Shown here piece after piece: positions 24,090-32,121 of a stretch of DNA of 34,465 nucleotides. The translations under genes and the position numbers were made by a program. Origin of the DNA: OMOG01 sp041485845 (GTDB lineage: Bacteria > Acidobacteriota > Terriglobia > Bryobacterales > Bryobacteraceae); contig JBGPKH010000014.1 of NCBI GenBank assembly GCA_041485845.1, positions 1 to 34,465 on the forward strand. The letters are read 5' to 3'. How positions within the stretch are numbered: position 1 is the stretch's first letter; every line of letters starts with the position of its first letter. Under the pieces are notes generated by a model. That model was not told where the DNA came from. It did no database searches and was given only the letters and a program-made list of their open reading frames with translations.

Positions 24090-26120
24090 TTAGCGTTTGC
24101 GGGCCAGCTCATCGAGCAGTAGTTTTACCGGGCGCGTGGCCGCAAGTTTCACCTCCACCATCGGCTTTTGCATGCGGGCGAGCTCCTGGGTCTGCGCGGA
24201 AACCCAGTCCGCGGGCGCGGGTTTGCCGGCGGCCAGGTAGTCGAGAATGCGCAGGCCGCTGGATCCGAGCGCCGACAGGTCCTTCGACAACGGCTTCAAC
24301 TCCGTGAGCAGGGCGTTGCCTTCGGCCAGTGGTTGGAAACGATCGTCGTTGGCGGCCCACTGGGTGAAGCCGTCGCGCAGGAGTTTCAGACCGGGCGACC
24401 CCGCGGTGGGGTTCGCAATCACCTTGCCCGCGGCCTGCTCCAGCGCGCGGACGCTTTCGCTTTCCGGACGCACCGCGTCGACCAAGCGGTTGAGCGGGAC
24501 CAGGCTGGTGTACTTCTGGGCGCGGGCGCGGGGGCCGAGACCCAGCGCTTCGCAGGCATCGGCCAGGATGCGCAGCGGTTCCGTGGGACCGCCTCCGGCC
24601 ATACGGTCGAGCATCGGTGCATAGCCGGCGCGGTGCTGCACGCCGGTCCATTCGAGCATGCGGCTGACGGCCTCCATGCGCGTGTACATGGAATCGGCGT
24701 CGTTCACCTCTTTGGGCGACCACAAGCGTTCCGCGATCGCCGCCATGCGCGGCCAGATGCGCGAATCGACGGTCTCCTCACTCACGTACTCGGCCCACAT
24801 GCAGGCTTCGCCTCCCAGGATGCGCGCGGCCTGTTCGGGTTTGAGGCCGGCGGCGGGGCCGGACAGCGGATCGTTGGCGTAGTGGAGGGTGGCCGGGCTG
24901 AGGTGGTCCAGGTAGTATCCCGACGAGAGGATGCCGCGGTGTCCCTTGGTGGCGGCCTCGGCCAGCGATTTGGCCCCGCGCCACGATTGAATCACGGCCT
25001 CGGCCGGAAGGTCGTCATGGAGAATCTCGTCCCACCCGACCATGATCTTGCCGTTCTGCGCGAGCACCTTCGAAATGCGCCGGTTGAAATAGACCTGGAG
25101 GTCGTGCGCGCCATCCAGGTGGTGCTCTTTGGCGAAGGCCTGGATGGTGGCGGATTGATTCCACTGTCTGGGGTCCACCTCGTCTCCGCCGATGTGGAAG
25201 TACGGGTCGGGGAAGAGTTGCGTGATCTCGCTGAGGAAGGCCTCGAGAAACTGGTAGGTTTCTTCGCGGGTGGGGTCCATAACGGGATAGTAGATGCCCC
25301 ACGTACGGCCGATGGAGTAGGGGCCGGGAGCGCTGCCCAGTTCGGGATAGCCGGCGAGCCAGCTCTGCGTGTGGCCCGGGATGTCGAATTCGGGGATCAC
25401 GCGGATGCCGCGGTCGCGGGCGTAGGCCACCACGTGGCGGATCTGCTCCTGCGTGTAGTAGCGGCCGTCGGAACCCAGTTCGTGAAGGCGCGGGTAGCGT
25501 TTACTTTCCACGCGGAAGCCCTGGTCGTCGGAAAGGTGCCAGTGGAAGACGTTGAGCTTCACCGCTGCCATGGCGTCAAGGTTGCGCTCCAGAACAGCGA
25601 CGGGCATGAAGTGGCGCGAGGCGTCGATCATCAGGCCGCGCCAGGGGAAACGCGGTCTGTCTTCGATGTGCATGGCCGGCGCCTGGAAGCCCTCGGCGCC
25701 GGGCACGATCAACTGGGCGAAGGTCTCGATGCCATGGAGCGCGCCGGCCACCGTGGCGGCTTTGATGCGGGCGCCATCGGGAGCGACGTCGAGCGTGTAC
25801 GATTCATCTTCGCCGAGGGTCGGATACGCGGAGCCCGCGGCGGCGCATTCTACGCGCAACGCGGGATGCGTGGGGTCGGGAGTACTGCCAAGCCCCATGG
25901 GGATGCCGGTCTGGCGGGCAACTCTGGCCACCAGGCGCTTCAGCGCGGCGTCCAGGCGGGCGTCGGTGATGCCGCCGGTAGCCGCCGTGAAGCCCCCGTC
26001 GATCGCCAGGCGTCCGGCAGCAGTTTCGATCTTGGCGGGCATCGGCATCATGGCGGGTGTCGCGGCCACGGCGGCAGAGCGGCCGCCAAGCAGGGTCAGC
26101 AGGACGAAGATTCGCACCAT
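24090..26120 (-). CDS. Exported GH20 beta-N-acetylhexosaminidase
   Basis: Removes terminal beta-GlcNAc/GalNAc, for example from chitin or peptidoglycan fragments. 676 residues from ATG 26120; a GTG at 26123 directly before it gives one more. Signal peptide about 1-20. An N-terminal GH20b-like domain (about 28-155) precedes the TIM barrel (about 156-480: RGLMIDASRHFMP, KLNVFHWHLSDDQGFR, IPEFDIPGHTQSW). The catalytic Asp-Glu pair is 313/314 in HIGGDEVDPRQW. A further 180-residue helical C-terminal region follows (from about 500), longer than minimal GH20. No good Shine-Dalgarno is visible. The upstream sequence was altered by an IS200 remnant and a repeat copy, so the promoter may have been changed. 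Confidence 0.94.
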   Translation of the reverse strand: MVRIFVLLTLLGGRSAAVAATPAMMPMPAKIETAAGRLAIDGGFTAATGGITDARLDAALKRLVARVARQTGIPMGLGSTPDPTHPALRVECAAAGSAYPTLGEDESYTLDVAPDGARIKAATVAGALHGIETFAQLIVPGAEGFQAPAMHIEDRPRFPWRGLMIDASRHFMPVAVLERNLDAMAAVKLNVFHWHLSDDQGFRVESKRYPRLHELGSDGRYYTQEQIRHVVAYARDRGIRVIPEFDIPGHTQSWLAGYPELGSAPGPYSIGRTWGIYYPVMDPTREETYQFLEAFLSEITQLFPDPYFHIGGDEVDPRQWNQSATIQAFAKEHHLDGAHDLQVYFNRRISKVLAQNGKIMVGWDEILHDDLPAEAVIQSWRGAKSLAEAATKGHRGILSSGYYLDHLSPATLHYANDPLSGPAAGLKPEQAARILGGEACMWAEYVSEETVDSRIWPRMAAIAERLWSPKEVNDADSMYTRMEAVSRMLEWTGVQHRAGYAPMLDRMAGGGPTEPLRILADACEALGLGPRARAQKYTSLVPLNRLVDAVRPESESVRALEQAAGKVIANPTAGSPGLKLLRDGFTQWAANDDRFQPLAEGNALLTELKPLSKDLSALGSSGLRILDYLAAGKPAPADWVSAQTQELARMQKPMVEVKLAATRPVKLLLDELARKR

Positions 26121-26148
26121 CACATCCAGTGTATATGAGACCGTTACA

Positions 26149-26171
26149 GAGCCGCGACGTCAGAGCGGTTT
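26149..26171. repeat. Dispersed repeat copy B (decayed) next to the IS200 remnant
   Basis: Reads CAGAGCCGCGACGTCAGAGCGG on the plus strand in two pieces (CAGAGCCGCGACG then TCAGAGCGG). It equals copy A with about three bases missing. It begins about 30 nt upstream of the GH20 start and abuts the end of the transposase remnant. Confidence 0.55.
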
Positions 26172-26344
26172 GTGCCACGGACTGCTCTGGCATCAAGTGC
26201 CCTTCGAGAATCTGGCATTCCTTCTGCCGGGCCAGCCCGTGGAAAATCCGCCCCAATTGGCGGCGCGTCTGCCCGAAGTTTACTTTCCGCCGCCGGTTTA
26301 GGCACGAACACTACGTGGTACTTGCAGTCCCACTTGGAATCCAC
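26170..26344 (-). pseudogene. Decayed IS200/IS605-type TnpA transposase remnant
   Basis: Read on the minus strand from about 26344, the first frame gives DSKWDCKYHVVFVPK, the canonical N-terminal strand of IS200-type HUH transposases. A frameshift follows (AAA-C-CGG where AAA-TAC-CGG is expected, so two bases appear lost). The next frame gives RRRK...RRQLGRIFHGLARQKE and then CQILEGHLMP, again canonical. After MP the text jumps to EQSVAQ, so the HUH His-x-His of the usual PDHVH and the following 10 or so residues are deleted. The catalytic Tyr region is absent. The remnant runs straight into repeat copy B. It cannot encode an active enzyme. Confidence 0.82.
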
Positions 26345-26515
26345 TTGAGGAGGATCATACTCCCGGAACGGTCAAACCTTTTCTAGTCGCACTGGCCGAA
26401 CCAGTGGCTTACCATATTCAGTTACTTACCTACGCACATTTTTGCACGCTCCCAGCCCATTTTTGCGGCACTTGCGTCACATGGGATGCCCGGCTCCGCC
26501 AGCTCCGCCTTCCTG
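26345..26515. other. Spacer between IS200 remnant and padR
   Basis: No gene seen. It contains a 6-bp hairpin CACTGG/CCAGTG with a 5-nt loop (26390-26406), possibly a subterminal hairpin left from the IS200-type element. A direct repeat CATTTTTGC occurs twice within the next 90 bases. The stretch is AT-richer than its surroundings. Confidence 0.4.
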
Positions 26516-26544
26516 TTGACTTTCAACAGAAGGGAGCTTATACT
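26516..26544 (+). promoter_or_regulatory. Sigma70-type promoter of padR, abutting the start codon
   Basis: -35 TTGACT (26516-26521), exactly 17 bp, -10 TATACT (26539-26544). The predicted transcript start (about 26551) falls at the second in-frame ATG (26552), implying a leaderless message. An AAGGGAG at 26530-26536 would serve the ATG at 26546 only on a longer transcript. PadR repressors commonly bind their own promoter, so the operator probably overlaps this site (family knowledge). Confidence 0.65.
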
Positions 26545-26545
26545 C

Positions 26546-26899
26546 ATGTTGATGGACAACACGAGTGATTCGCGATCCGAAGTGCCTTACGGCACGCTGG
26601 ACCTGATGGTCCTGAAGACACTCGACGCCATGGGAACTCTTCACGGCTACGGCATCGCGCGGCGCATCGAGCAGGTGGCCCAAGGGTCGCTGGAGTTGAA
26701 CCAGGGCACCATCTATCCGGCGCTGCTTCGCCTGCAACAGCGAGGCTGGATCGCGAGCGAGTGGGGCGCCAGCGAGAACAACCGGAGGGCACGCTTTTAC
26801 TCCATCACGCGGGCGGGGCGGAAGCAGTTGGCGGCGGAGGCCGGGAACTGGTCGCGCACCGTGGCCATGGTGAACCGGCTGCTTGAGGGCCAATCGTGA
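26546..26899 (+). CDS. PadR-family transcriptional regulator
   Basis: 117 residues from ATG 26546 (115 from ATG 26552). Winged-helix PadR pattern: YGTLDLMVLKTLDAMGTLHGYGIARRIEQ (helices 1-2), NQGTIYPALLRLQQRGWIASEW (recognition helix and wing start), NNRRARFYSITRAGRKQL (wing), then a C-terminal dimerisation helix ending VNRLLEGQS. This is the short subfamily often found before ADOP permeases in Acidobacteriota; it probably represses itself and the two permease genes downstream. The effector is unknown. The open frame reaches 26486, but the promoter lies inside that extension, so the longer start is rejected. Confidence 0.92.
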   Translation: MLMDNTSDSRSEVPYGTLDLMVLKTLDAMGTLHGYGIARRIEQVAQGSLELNQGTIYPALLRLQQRGWIASEWGASENNRRARFYSITRAGRKQLAAEAGNWSRTVAMVNRLLEGQS

Positions 26900-26951
26900 C
26901 GCCACTTCGCGTGTGTCTCGCTCAAGTGGCGGCGGTGGCTGCTCACATGCC

Positions 26952-27041
26952 GGTTCCGAGCCGCAACCGAGGGTTCCGAGCCGCGACCAAAGGTTTCCGA
27001 GCCGCAACCGAGGGTTCCGAGCCGCGACCATAGGGAGCGGT
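26952..27041 (+). repeat. Four tandem ~20-bp repeats between padR and the first ADOP gene (copy C)
   Basis: Units begin at 26952, 26972, 26992 and 27013, each GGTT(T)CCGAGCCGC[A/G]ACC plus 3-4 bases, alternating A and G at the variable site. The last unit continues into ATAGGGAGCGGTC, matching the core of repeat copies A and B. The array ends 14 nt before the permease ATG, in the leader of that gene. Confidence 0.8.
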
Positions 27042-27054
27042 CTTTAGGGGGAGT

Positions 27055-29715
27055 ATGACGATTCTGCGAGTTCTGTTTTCGCGCCTGCGAGGGCTATTCC
27101 GAAAAACCGGCCTCGACGACGAGATCGAAACTCACATCTCGCTCGCGGCGGCGGAGTACGAGCGCCGCGGCATGGCCCCGGCACAAGCGCGCATGGCGGC
27201 GCGAAGGCAGTTCGGCGGCGTCACCCAAATTGCGGAGACCTACCGCGAGCGGCACCGGCCTCCGCTCGTCGACAGCGTGGCCCAGGATCTCGCGTACGCC
27301 CTGCGCCAGTTGCGCAAGAGCCCGATTTTCACGGCCGCCGCCATCCTGACTCTGGCGTTGGGGATCGGCGCGAACACCGCGGTGTTCCGCGGGCTGGATG
27401 TGTTCATGCTCCGCTCGCTGCCCGTGCGCCATGCCGAGGAATTGGTCTTGCTCGAGCCGCTGGACTTCGGCAAGCCGGGCACCTTCAGCTTCCCAGTCTT
27501 CCGCGACCTGGCCGCGCGGCAGCAGGTGGCCACCGGCGTCATCGCGGCCGGAGATGTCTGGGTCCACAAGGCCGCGGTCCAGGGCCGCGGCAAGATCAAG
27601 CTGGAACAAGGCCGCCTGGTGACGGGTAACTATTTCCGCGTGCTCGGAGTCGGTGCGGCGCTGGGACGGGTGATCGCCGAAAGCGACGACCGGCCGGAGG
27701 CGCCGGCCGTGGCGGTGATCAGTTACCGCGTGTGGGAACGCGAGTTCGGGAGTTCGCCGGATGCCATCGGCAAGGTGCTGGAGGTCAACTCCACGCCTCT
27801 CACGGTGATCGGCGTGGCGCCTCGCGCCTTCGGCGGCGAGCGGGTTCTGTTCACCCCGGACCTCTGGTTGCCGTTGAGTCAGCAGCCGCGCGTCACGGAT
27901 TCGGACTGGTTGAAGGCGGGCGACTTCACTTTCCTCGACGTGATGGCGCGACTGCGGCCGGGTGTGTCGACAGCGCGGGCGCAGGCGGCTCTCGATCCGC
28001 TGTACCGCCAGGTGTTGGGACGGGAAGCCGGGCGCGACCGCCTGCATGTGGCGCCAGGGCGTCACGGCATCACGATTCAGGACATTCAGGACAAGGTCGT
28101 CGAGCCGCTGCGGATCCTGATGTGGATGGTGGGCTTGCTGCTAGTGATCGCCTGCTGCAATCTGGCCAACTTGCTGCTGGCCCGCGGGGCCGCGCGCACC
28201 CACGAGATCGGAGTGCGGCTGGCATTGGGCGCCGGACGCGCGCGCCTGGTGCGGCAATTACTCACCGAGAGCCTGCTGCTCTCGGGATTGGGGACCGCGC
28301 TGGGGCTGGCGCTCGCGGAGTGGGGAACCCGGCTGCTGTTGGTATACATCACCGAGGATGACAGGATGTGGCTGGCCTCGGGCTTGAGTCTGGACGTGCT
28401 CGGGTTCGTCGTAGCGGTGTCCATCGCGGCGACCTGTCTGTTCGGCGTGGCGCCGGCGCTGGCGGGAACCCGGCTGGATATTCGTTCGGCCTTGCAGGCC
28501 AACTGGCGGACCGCCAGCCAGGGGCAGCCGCGGCAACTTCTGGGGAAGGCCTTCGTGGTGGCGCAGGTTGCCATTTGCCTGATGCTGCTTTCGGGCGCGG
28601 CGCTGCTGGCGCGTTCGCTGTGGAACCTGGAACGCCAGGACTGGGGATTTCGCCGGGAAGGAGTGTTGCAGGCGGATCTGCCGCTGGCCATCTCGATGGA
28701 TTTTGGCCCGGAAAGGAAGAAGTATTTTGCTTCACTCCGCCAACCACTCTACGAGAAGATCAACGCCCTGCCCGGAGTGCGGTCCGCCGCGATTGCCGCG
28801 GGAGGTCCCCTGGGTAACCAAACGTACAGCAGCGAGATCTCGACGCCCGGGCGCACCTCCCCTGCCGGCGAGGAAGCGCGCATCATTCGCGTTTCGCCGC
28901 GCTACTTCGAGACCATGGGAATTCCCATTCTCTCCGGCCGGGGAATCACGGAGCAGGACCACGAAAAAGCGGCGCTGGTTGCCGTCCTTGGGGCCATGGC
29001 GGCGCGGCGCATCTTCGATGGCGTCGACCCCGCCGGCCGCTATATCTCCCTCGGCCCGAAGTTCGAGGCGCAGGGAGCCCTCGAAGTCGTGGGAGTGTCG
29101 CACGACGTGCGGCTCAACAACGCCCGCGAGGATCTGGGCATCGTGGTGTTCGTGCCATTGGAGCAACAGATCGCTCCGTTCAATCTGGTGGTGCTGCGGA
29201 CGGATGGCGAACCCACGGCGCTGGCGGGATCGGTTCGAACGGCATTGCAGGAGATCGCCCCGGACCTGTCGGTGGGCAGTATCGATTCTGTGGCGAATAT
29301 CCTGGACGAGAAGAACGCCGAACAACAGGTGATGGCGGCGCTTTCGGCGGTCTTCGGTCTTCTGGCTTTGTCGATGGCGTCGGTCGGGCTCTACGGTGTG
29401 ATCTCGTACGCCGTGGCGCGGCGCACCCAGGAAATGGGAATCCGGCTGGCGTTGGGCGCGAGCCGCGAACAGGTGACCGGGTTGGTGATGAGCGAGGTCG
29501 GGCGGTTGCTGGCCGCGGGAATCGTGCTCGGCGGCTGCGCGTCGGCTGCGGGTGTGCAATTGCTCCGCTCGCTGCTGTTCGGAATCACGCTGCGCGACAG
29601 CGCGTGGCCGGCGCTGGCGGGCGTCCTGCTGCTGGTGGTGGCGGCGACGGCCGGATACCTTCCGGCGCGGCGTGCGGCGAGGCTCAATCTGCTGGATGCC
29701 CTGCGGCAGGAGTAG
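27055..29715 (+). CDS. ADOP-type MacB/FtsX permease with N-terminal prefix domain
   Basis: 886 residues. A soluble permease-prefix domain (1-75, with LDDEIETHISLAAAEYERRGM) precedes TM1 (about 91-110), a MacB-like periplasmic domain, an FtsX core with three TM segments (about 350-480, including the EIGVRLALGAGRARLVRQLL coupling helix), a second periplasmic domain, and a second FtsX core with three TMs (MGIRLALGASREQV). This duplicated FtsX arrangement without an ATPase defines ADOP permeases. No ATPase gene is adjacent. A role in efflux or lipid/peptide handling is inferred from MacB. The ATG follows AGGGG closely (4 nt). The padR gene and the tandem repeats lie directly upstream. Confidence 0.92.
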   Translation: MTILRVLFSRLRGLFRKTGLDDEIETHISLAAAEYERRGMAPAQARMAARRQFGGVTQIAETYRERHRPPLVDSVAQDLAYALRQLRKSPIFTAAAILTLALGIGANTAVFRGLDVFMLRSLPVRHAEELVLLEPLDFGKPGTFSFPVFRDLAARQQVATGVIAAGDVWVHKAAVQGRGKIKLEQGRLVTGNYFRVLGVGAALGRVIAESDDRPEAPAVAVISYRVWEREFGSSPDAIGKVLEVNSTPLTVIGVAPRAFGGERVLFTPDLWLPLSQQPRVTDSDWLKAGDFTFLDVMARLRPGVSTARAQAALDPLYRQVLGREAGRDRLHVAPGRHGITIQDIQDKVVEPLRILMWMVGLLLVIACCNLANLLLARGAARTHEIGVRLALGAGRARLVRQLLTESLLLSGLGTALGLALAEWGTRLLLVYITEDDRMWLASGLSLDVLGFVVAVSIAATCLFGVAPALAGTRLDIRSALQANWRTASQGQPRQLLGKAFVVAQVAICLMLLSGAALLARSLWNLERQDWGFRREGVLQADLPLAISMDFGPERKKYFASLRQPLYEKINALPGVRSAAIAAGGPLGNQTYSSEISTPGRTSPAGEEARIIRVSPRYFETMGIPILSGRGITEQDHEKAALVAVLGAMAARRIFDGVDPAGRYISLGPKFEAQGALEVVGVSHDVRLNNAREDLGIVVFVPLEQQIAPFNLVVLRTDGEPTALAGSVRTALQEIAPDLSVGSIDSVANILDEKNAEQQVMAALSAVFGLLALSMASVGLYGVISYAVARRTQEMGIRLALGASREQVTGLVMSEVGRLLAAGIVLGGCASAAGVQLLRSLLFGITLRDSAWPALAGVLLLVVAATAGYLPARRAARLNLLDALRQE

Positions 29716-29758
29716 GACAGGCCTCCCGGCCTGTCCATTCGAGGCCGGCACTAGCCTC
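29715..29758 (+). terminator. Stem-loops between the two ADOP genes
   Basis: A perfect 9-bp stem GGACAGGCC (29715-29723) / GGCCTGTCC (29728-29736) with a 4-nt loop starts at the last base of the upstream stop codon. A 5-bp stem GAGGC/GCCTC (29741-29745 with 29754-29758) follows. There is no T-run. It may partly terminate transcription or protect the upstream mRNA end, giving unequal expression of the two permeases. Confidence 0.55.
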
Positions 29759-29780
29759 TCGCGGAGCGACAATATCTCTG

Positions 29781-32120
29781 ATGCTCCAAGACGTAATTTA
29801 CGCGCTGCGCCAGTTTCGCAAGAGCCCGGGCTTTGCCCTGGCAGCGATCCTCACGCTGGCGCTCGGCATCGGCGCCAACGCCGCCATCTACGAAGTACTG
29901 GACGCGGTCGCTTTCCGCCCTCTGCCCGTGCGCGACCCGCAGCGGCTCGTGCGCATCCAGGTTGAGGCGAACGGCAAGCCGCTGAACTTCAGCTATCCGC
30001 TGTACCGCGAGATGGCCGCGCGCCCGAACGTCGCCGAGGGCATGTTCGCGGTCAGCGATTATCCGCTGCACGCCGCGGTGCTGCGCGGCCGCGGGCCGGC
30101 CCGCACGGTCAACGCCGTGCTCGTGAGCGCCAACTATTTCGAGCTGCTCGGCGTGCCGGCGCGCATCGGACGCGTCTTCACCGATGCCGATGACCGCGCC
30201 ATCGCTGTCATCAGTCACCGATTCTGGGACCGCGAATTCGGGCGCAGCGCCGAGGCTCTCGGCAAGCCGCTCGAAATCAACAAGGCGGTCGTGACCATCG
30301 TGGGAGTCGCTCCTCCCGAGTTCTCGGGCGAGAAGCAAGGCAACGCGCCCGACGTCTGGCTGCCCATGAGCGTCGCCCCGCTGTCCATGGCCACCGACTG
30401 GCTGAATGCGCCCAAGGCCACGTGGCTCACGGTGATGGCGCGCCTGCGGCCGGACGTTTCGCCGCGCCAGGCGCAGGCGGCGCTGGCGGCGCTCGTGCCG
30501 GATTTTCGCCTGGAGGTCGAGCCCGCCAGCCGCGGCATCGCGCAGTTGCAGTCCCGGTTCCAGAGTCCGCTGCTGGTGCTGATGGCGGTAGTGGGGACGG
30601 TCCTGTTGATCGCCTGCTGCAATCTGGCGAACCTGCTGCTGGGACGGGCCACGGCCCGCACGCACGAGATCGGCGTGCGCCTGGCGCTGGGGGCGGGGCG
30701 GGGAAGACTCATCCGCCAGTTGCTCACCGAGAGCGTCCTGCTCTCTGCGTTCGGATCGGCGGCCGCGCTGGCCCTGGCGCGATGGGGTTCGCGCGCGCTC
30801 GTGGCATTGTCCGCGCAAGATCTGGCGCTGGGCTTCGGATGGCGCGTGCTGGCTTTCACCGCGGCCGTGACGGTCGCGGCCACGTGTCTGTTCGGAGTGG
30901 CTCCGGCGCTGGCGGCCATCCGCGTTGACTTGAACGCGGCACTACAAGGCCACCGGCGCGGCCAGACTGGAGGAACCATGCTGGGCAAGACTCTGGTAGT
31001 CGCCCAGGTGTCTCTCGCACTGGTGCTGCTGTCCGGCGCGGCGTTGCTGGTTCGCTCGCTGTGGAACCTGCGGCACCAGGATTTCGGTTTCCAAGGCGAG
31101 CACGTGTTGATGGCACAGTTACCGTGGGAGTTCAGCCCGAAGATGATGGCGCGGTATGCCGCTCTCACGCAGCCGCTGTATGACCGGATGAACGCGCTGC
31201 CCGACGTGCGCTCCGCCGCTCTCTCCGGATTCGGACCGATGGGCGGCGATCAGCACACCGGCGGCCTCGCGACCGCCGAGAGCAGCGACAAGGCGCGGAT
31301 CGTCCACGTCTCGCCGCAGTACTTCGAGACGATGGGCATCCCGATCGTGGCAGGCCGCGCGCTCGGCAGCGAGGGAGCGTCGAAGGTCGCGGTGTTGAGC
31401 GAGACGGCGGCGCGCCGGCTCTTCGGCGGCGCCAATGCGGTGGGTCGCCTCGTGACGCAGGGCAATCGCTACGACGCGCAGGACACGTGGCAGGTGGTCG
31501 GGGTGGCGCGCGATGTGCGGTTTGCGAGCCCCGGCGATCCGTTCGGTTCTCTCGTCTATCTTCCGATCACGCAGGCCCCGGCCCCCATCACCGCAGTGAT
31601 TCTGCGGACCACCGGCGATCCGGCCCTGGCAGCGGGAAACCTGCGGGCGGCGTTGCACGCGGTCGATCCCGACATGGCGGTCGGTGACATTCGGACGTTG
31701 ACGGATACCATCGACGCGCACCTGTCGCAGGAGCGGCTGATGGCCATGCTGGCAAGTTGCTTCGGCCTCCTGGCGCTGGCGTTGACCTGCGTGGGAGTCT
31801 ACGGAGTGATCTCGTATGCCGTGGAGCGCCGTACCCAGGAAATCGGAATCCGCCTCGCGCTGGGAGCGACTCGCGGGCAGGTGACGGGAGCGTTGATGAA
31901 GGAAGTAGCCCAGCTCGTGGCCGCCAGTGCGGCGCTCGGCGGCGCAGGGGCCGCGGCGATGACGCGAGCCATGCGCACCATGCTCTTCGGCTTCGGACCG
32001 AATGACTACGGACTGCTGCTGGCGGTGGCGCTCGTGCTGATTGCGGTTGCCGCGGCGGCCGGATTCCTACCGGCTCGCCGCGCTGCCCGCCTGGACCCGA
32101 TGGCTGCCTTACGCGAGTGA
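29781..32120 (+). CDS. Second ADOP-type permease, prefix domain absent
   Basis: 779 residues from ATG 29781 (MLQDVIYALRQFRKSPGF). It is a paralogue of the preceding gene with the same duplicated FtsX/MacB layout (TM1 about 17-37; coupling helices EIGVRLALGAGRGRLIRQLL and IGIRLALGATRGQV; C-terminal PARRAARLDPMAALRE), but it lacks the ~75-residue prefix domain. The open frame reaches 29604, but that overlaps the previous gene and translates to low-complexity sequence, so it is rejected. No strong Shine-Dalgarno. The two permeases may form a heteromer or serve different ligands (inference). The stop is one base from the stop of the convergent PD40 gene. Confidence 0.92.
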   Translation: MLQDVIYALRQFRKSPGFALAAILTLALGIGANAAIYEVLDAVAFRPLPVRDPQRLVRIQVEANGKPLNFSYPLYREMAARPNVAEGMFAVSDYPLHAAVLRGRGPARTVNAVLVSANYFELLGVPARIGRVFTDADDRAIAVISHRFWDREFGRSAEALGKPLEINKAVVTIVGVAPPEFSGEKQGNAPDVWLPMSVAPLSMATDWLNAPKATWLTVMARLRPDVSPRQAQAALAALVPDFRLEVEPASRGIAQLQSRFQSPLLVLMAVVGTVLLIACCNLANLLLGRATARTHEIGVRLALGAGRGRLIRQLLTESVLLSAFGSAAALALARWGSRALVALSAQDLALGFGWRVLAFTAAVTVAATCLFGVAPALAAIRVDLNAALQGHRRGQTGGTMLGKTLVVAQVSLALVLLSGAALLVRSLWNLRHQDFGFQGEHVLMAQLPWEFSPKMMARYAALTQPLYDRMNALPDVRSAALSGFGPMGGDQHTGGLATAESSDKARIVHVSPQYFETMGIPIVAGRALGSEGASKVAVLSETAARRLFGGANAVGRLVTQGNRYDAQDTWQVVGVARDVRFASPGDPFGSLVYLPITQAPAPITAVILRTTGDPALAAGNLRAALHAVDPDMAVGDIRTLTDTIDAHLSQERLMAMLASCFGLLALALTCVGVYGVISYAVERRTQEIGIRLALGATRGQVTGALMKEVAQLVAASAALGGAGAAAMTRAMRTMLFGFGPNDYGLLLAVALVLIAVAAAAGFLPARRAARLDPMAALRE

Positions 32121-32121
32121 G

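Noticed and set aside
24168..26138. 656-codon plus-strand open frame opposite the GH20 gene
   Set aside because: Mirror frame of a clearly identified glycosidase with its catalytic Asp-Glu pair.
26952..27041. Possible CRISPR array
   Set aside because: Units are contiguous ~20-mers without spacers, only four copies, and no cas genes are present.
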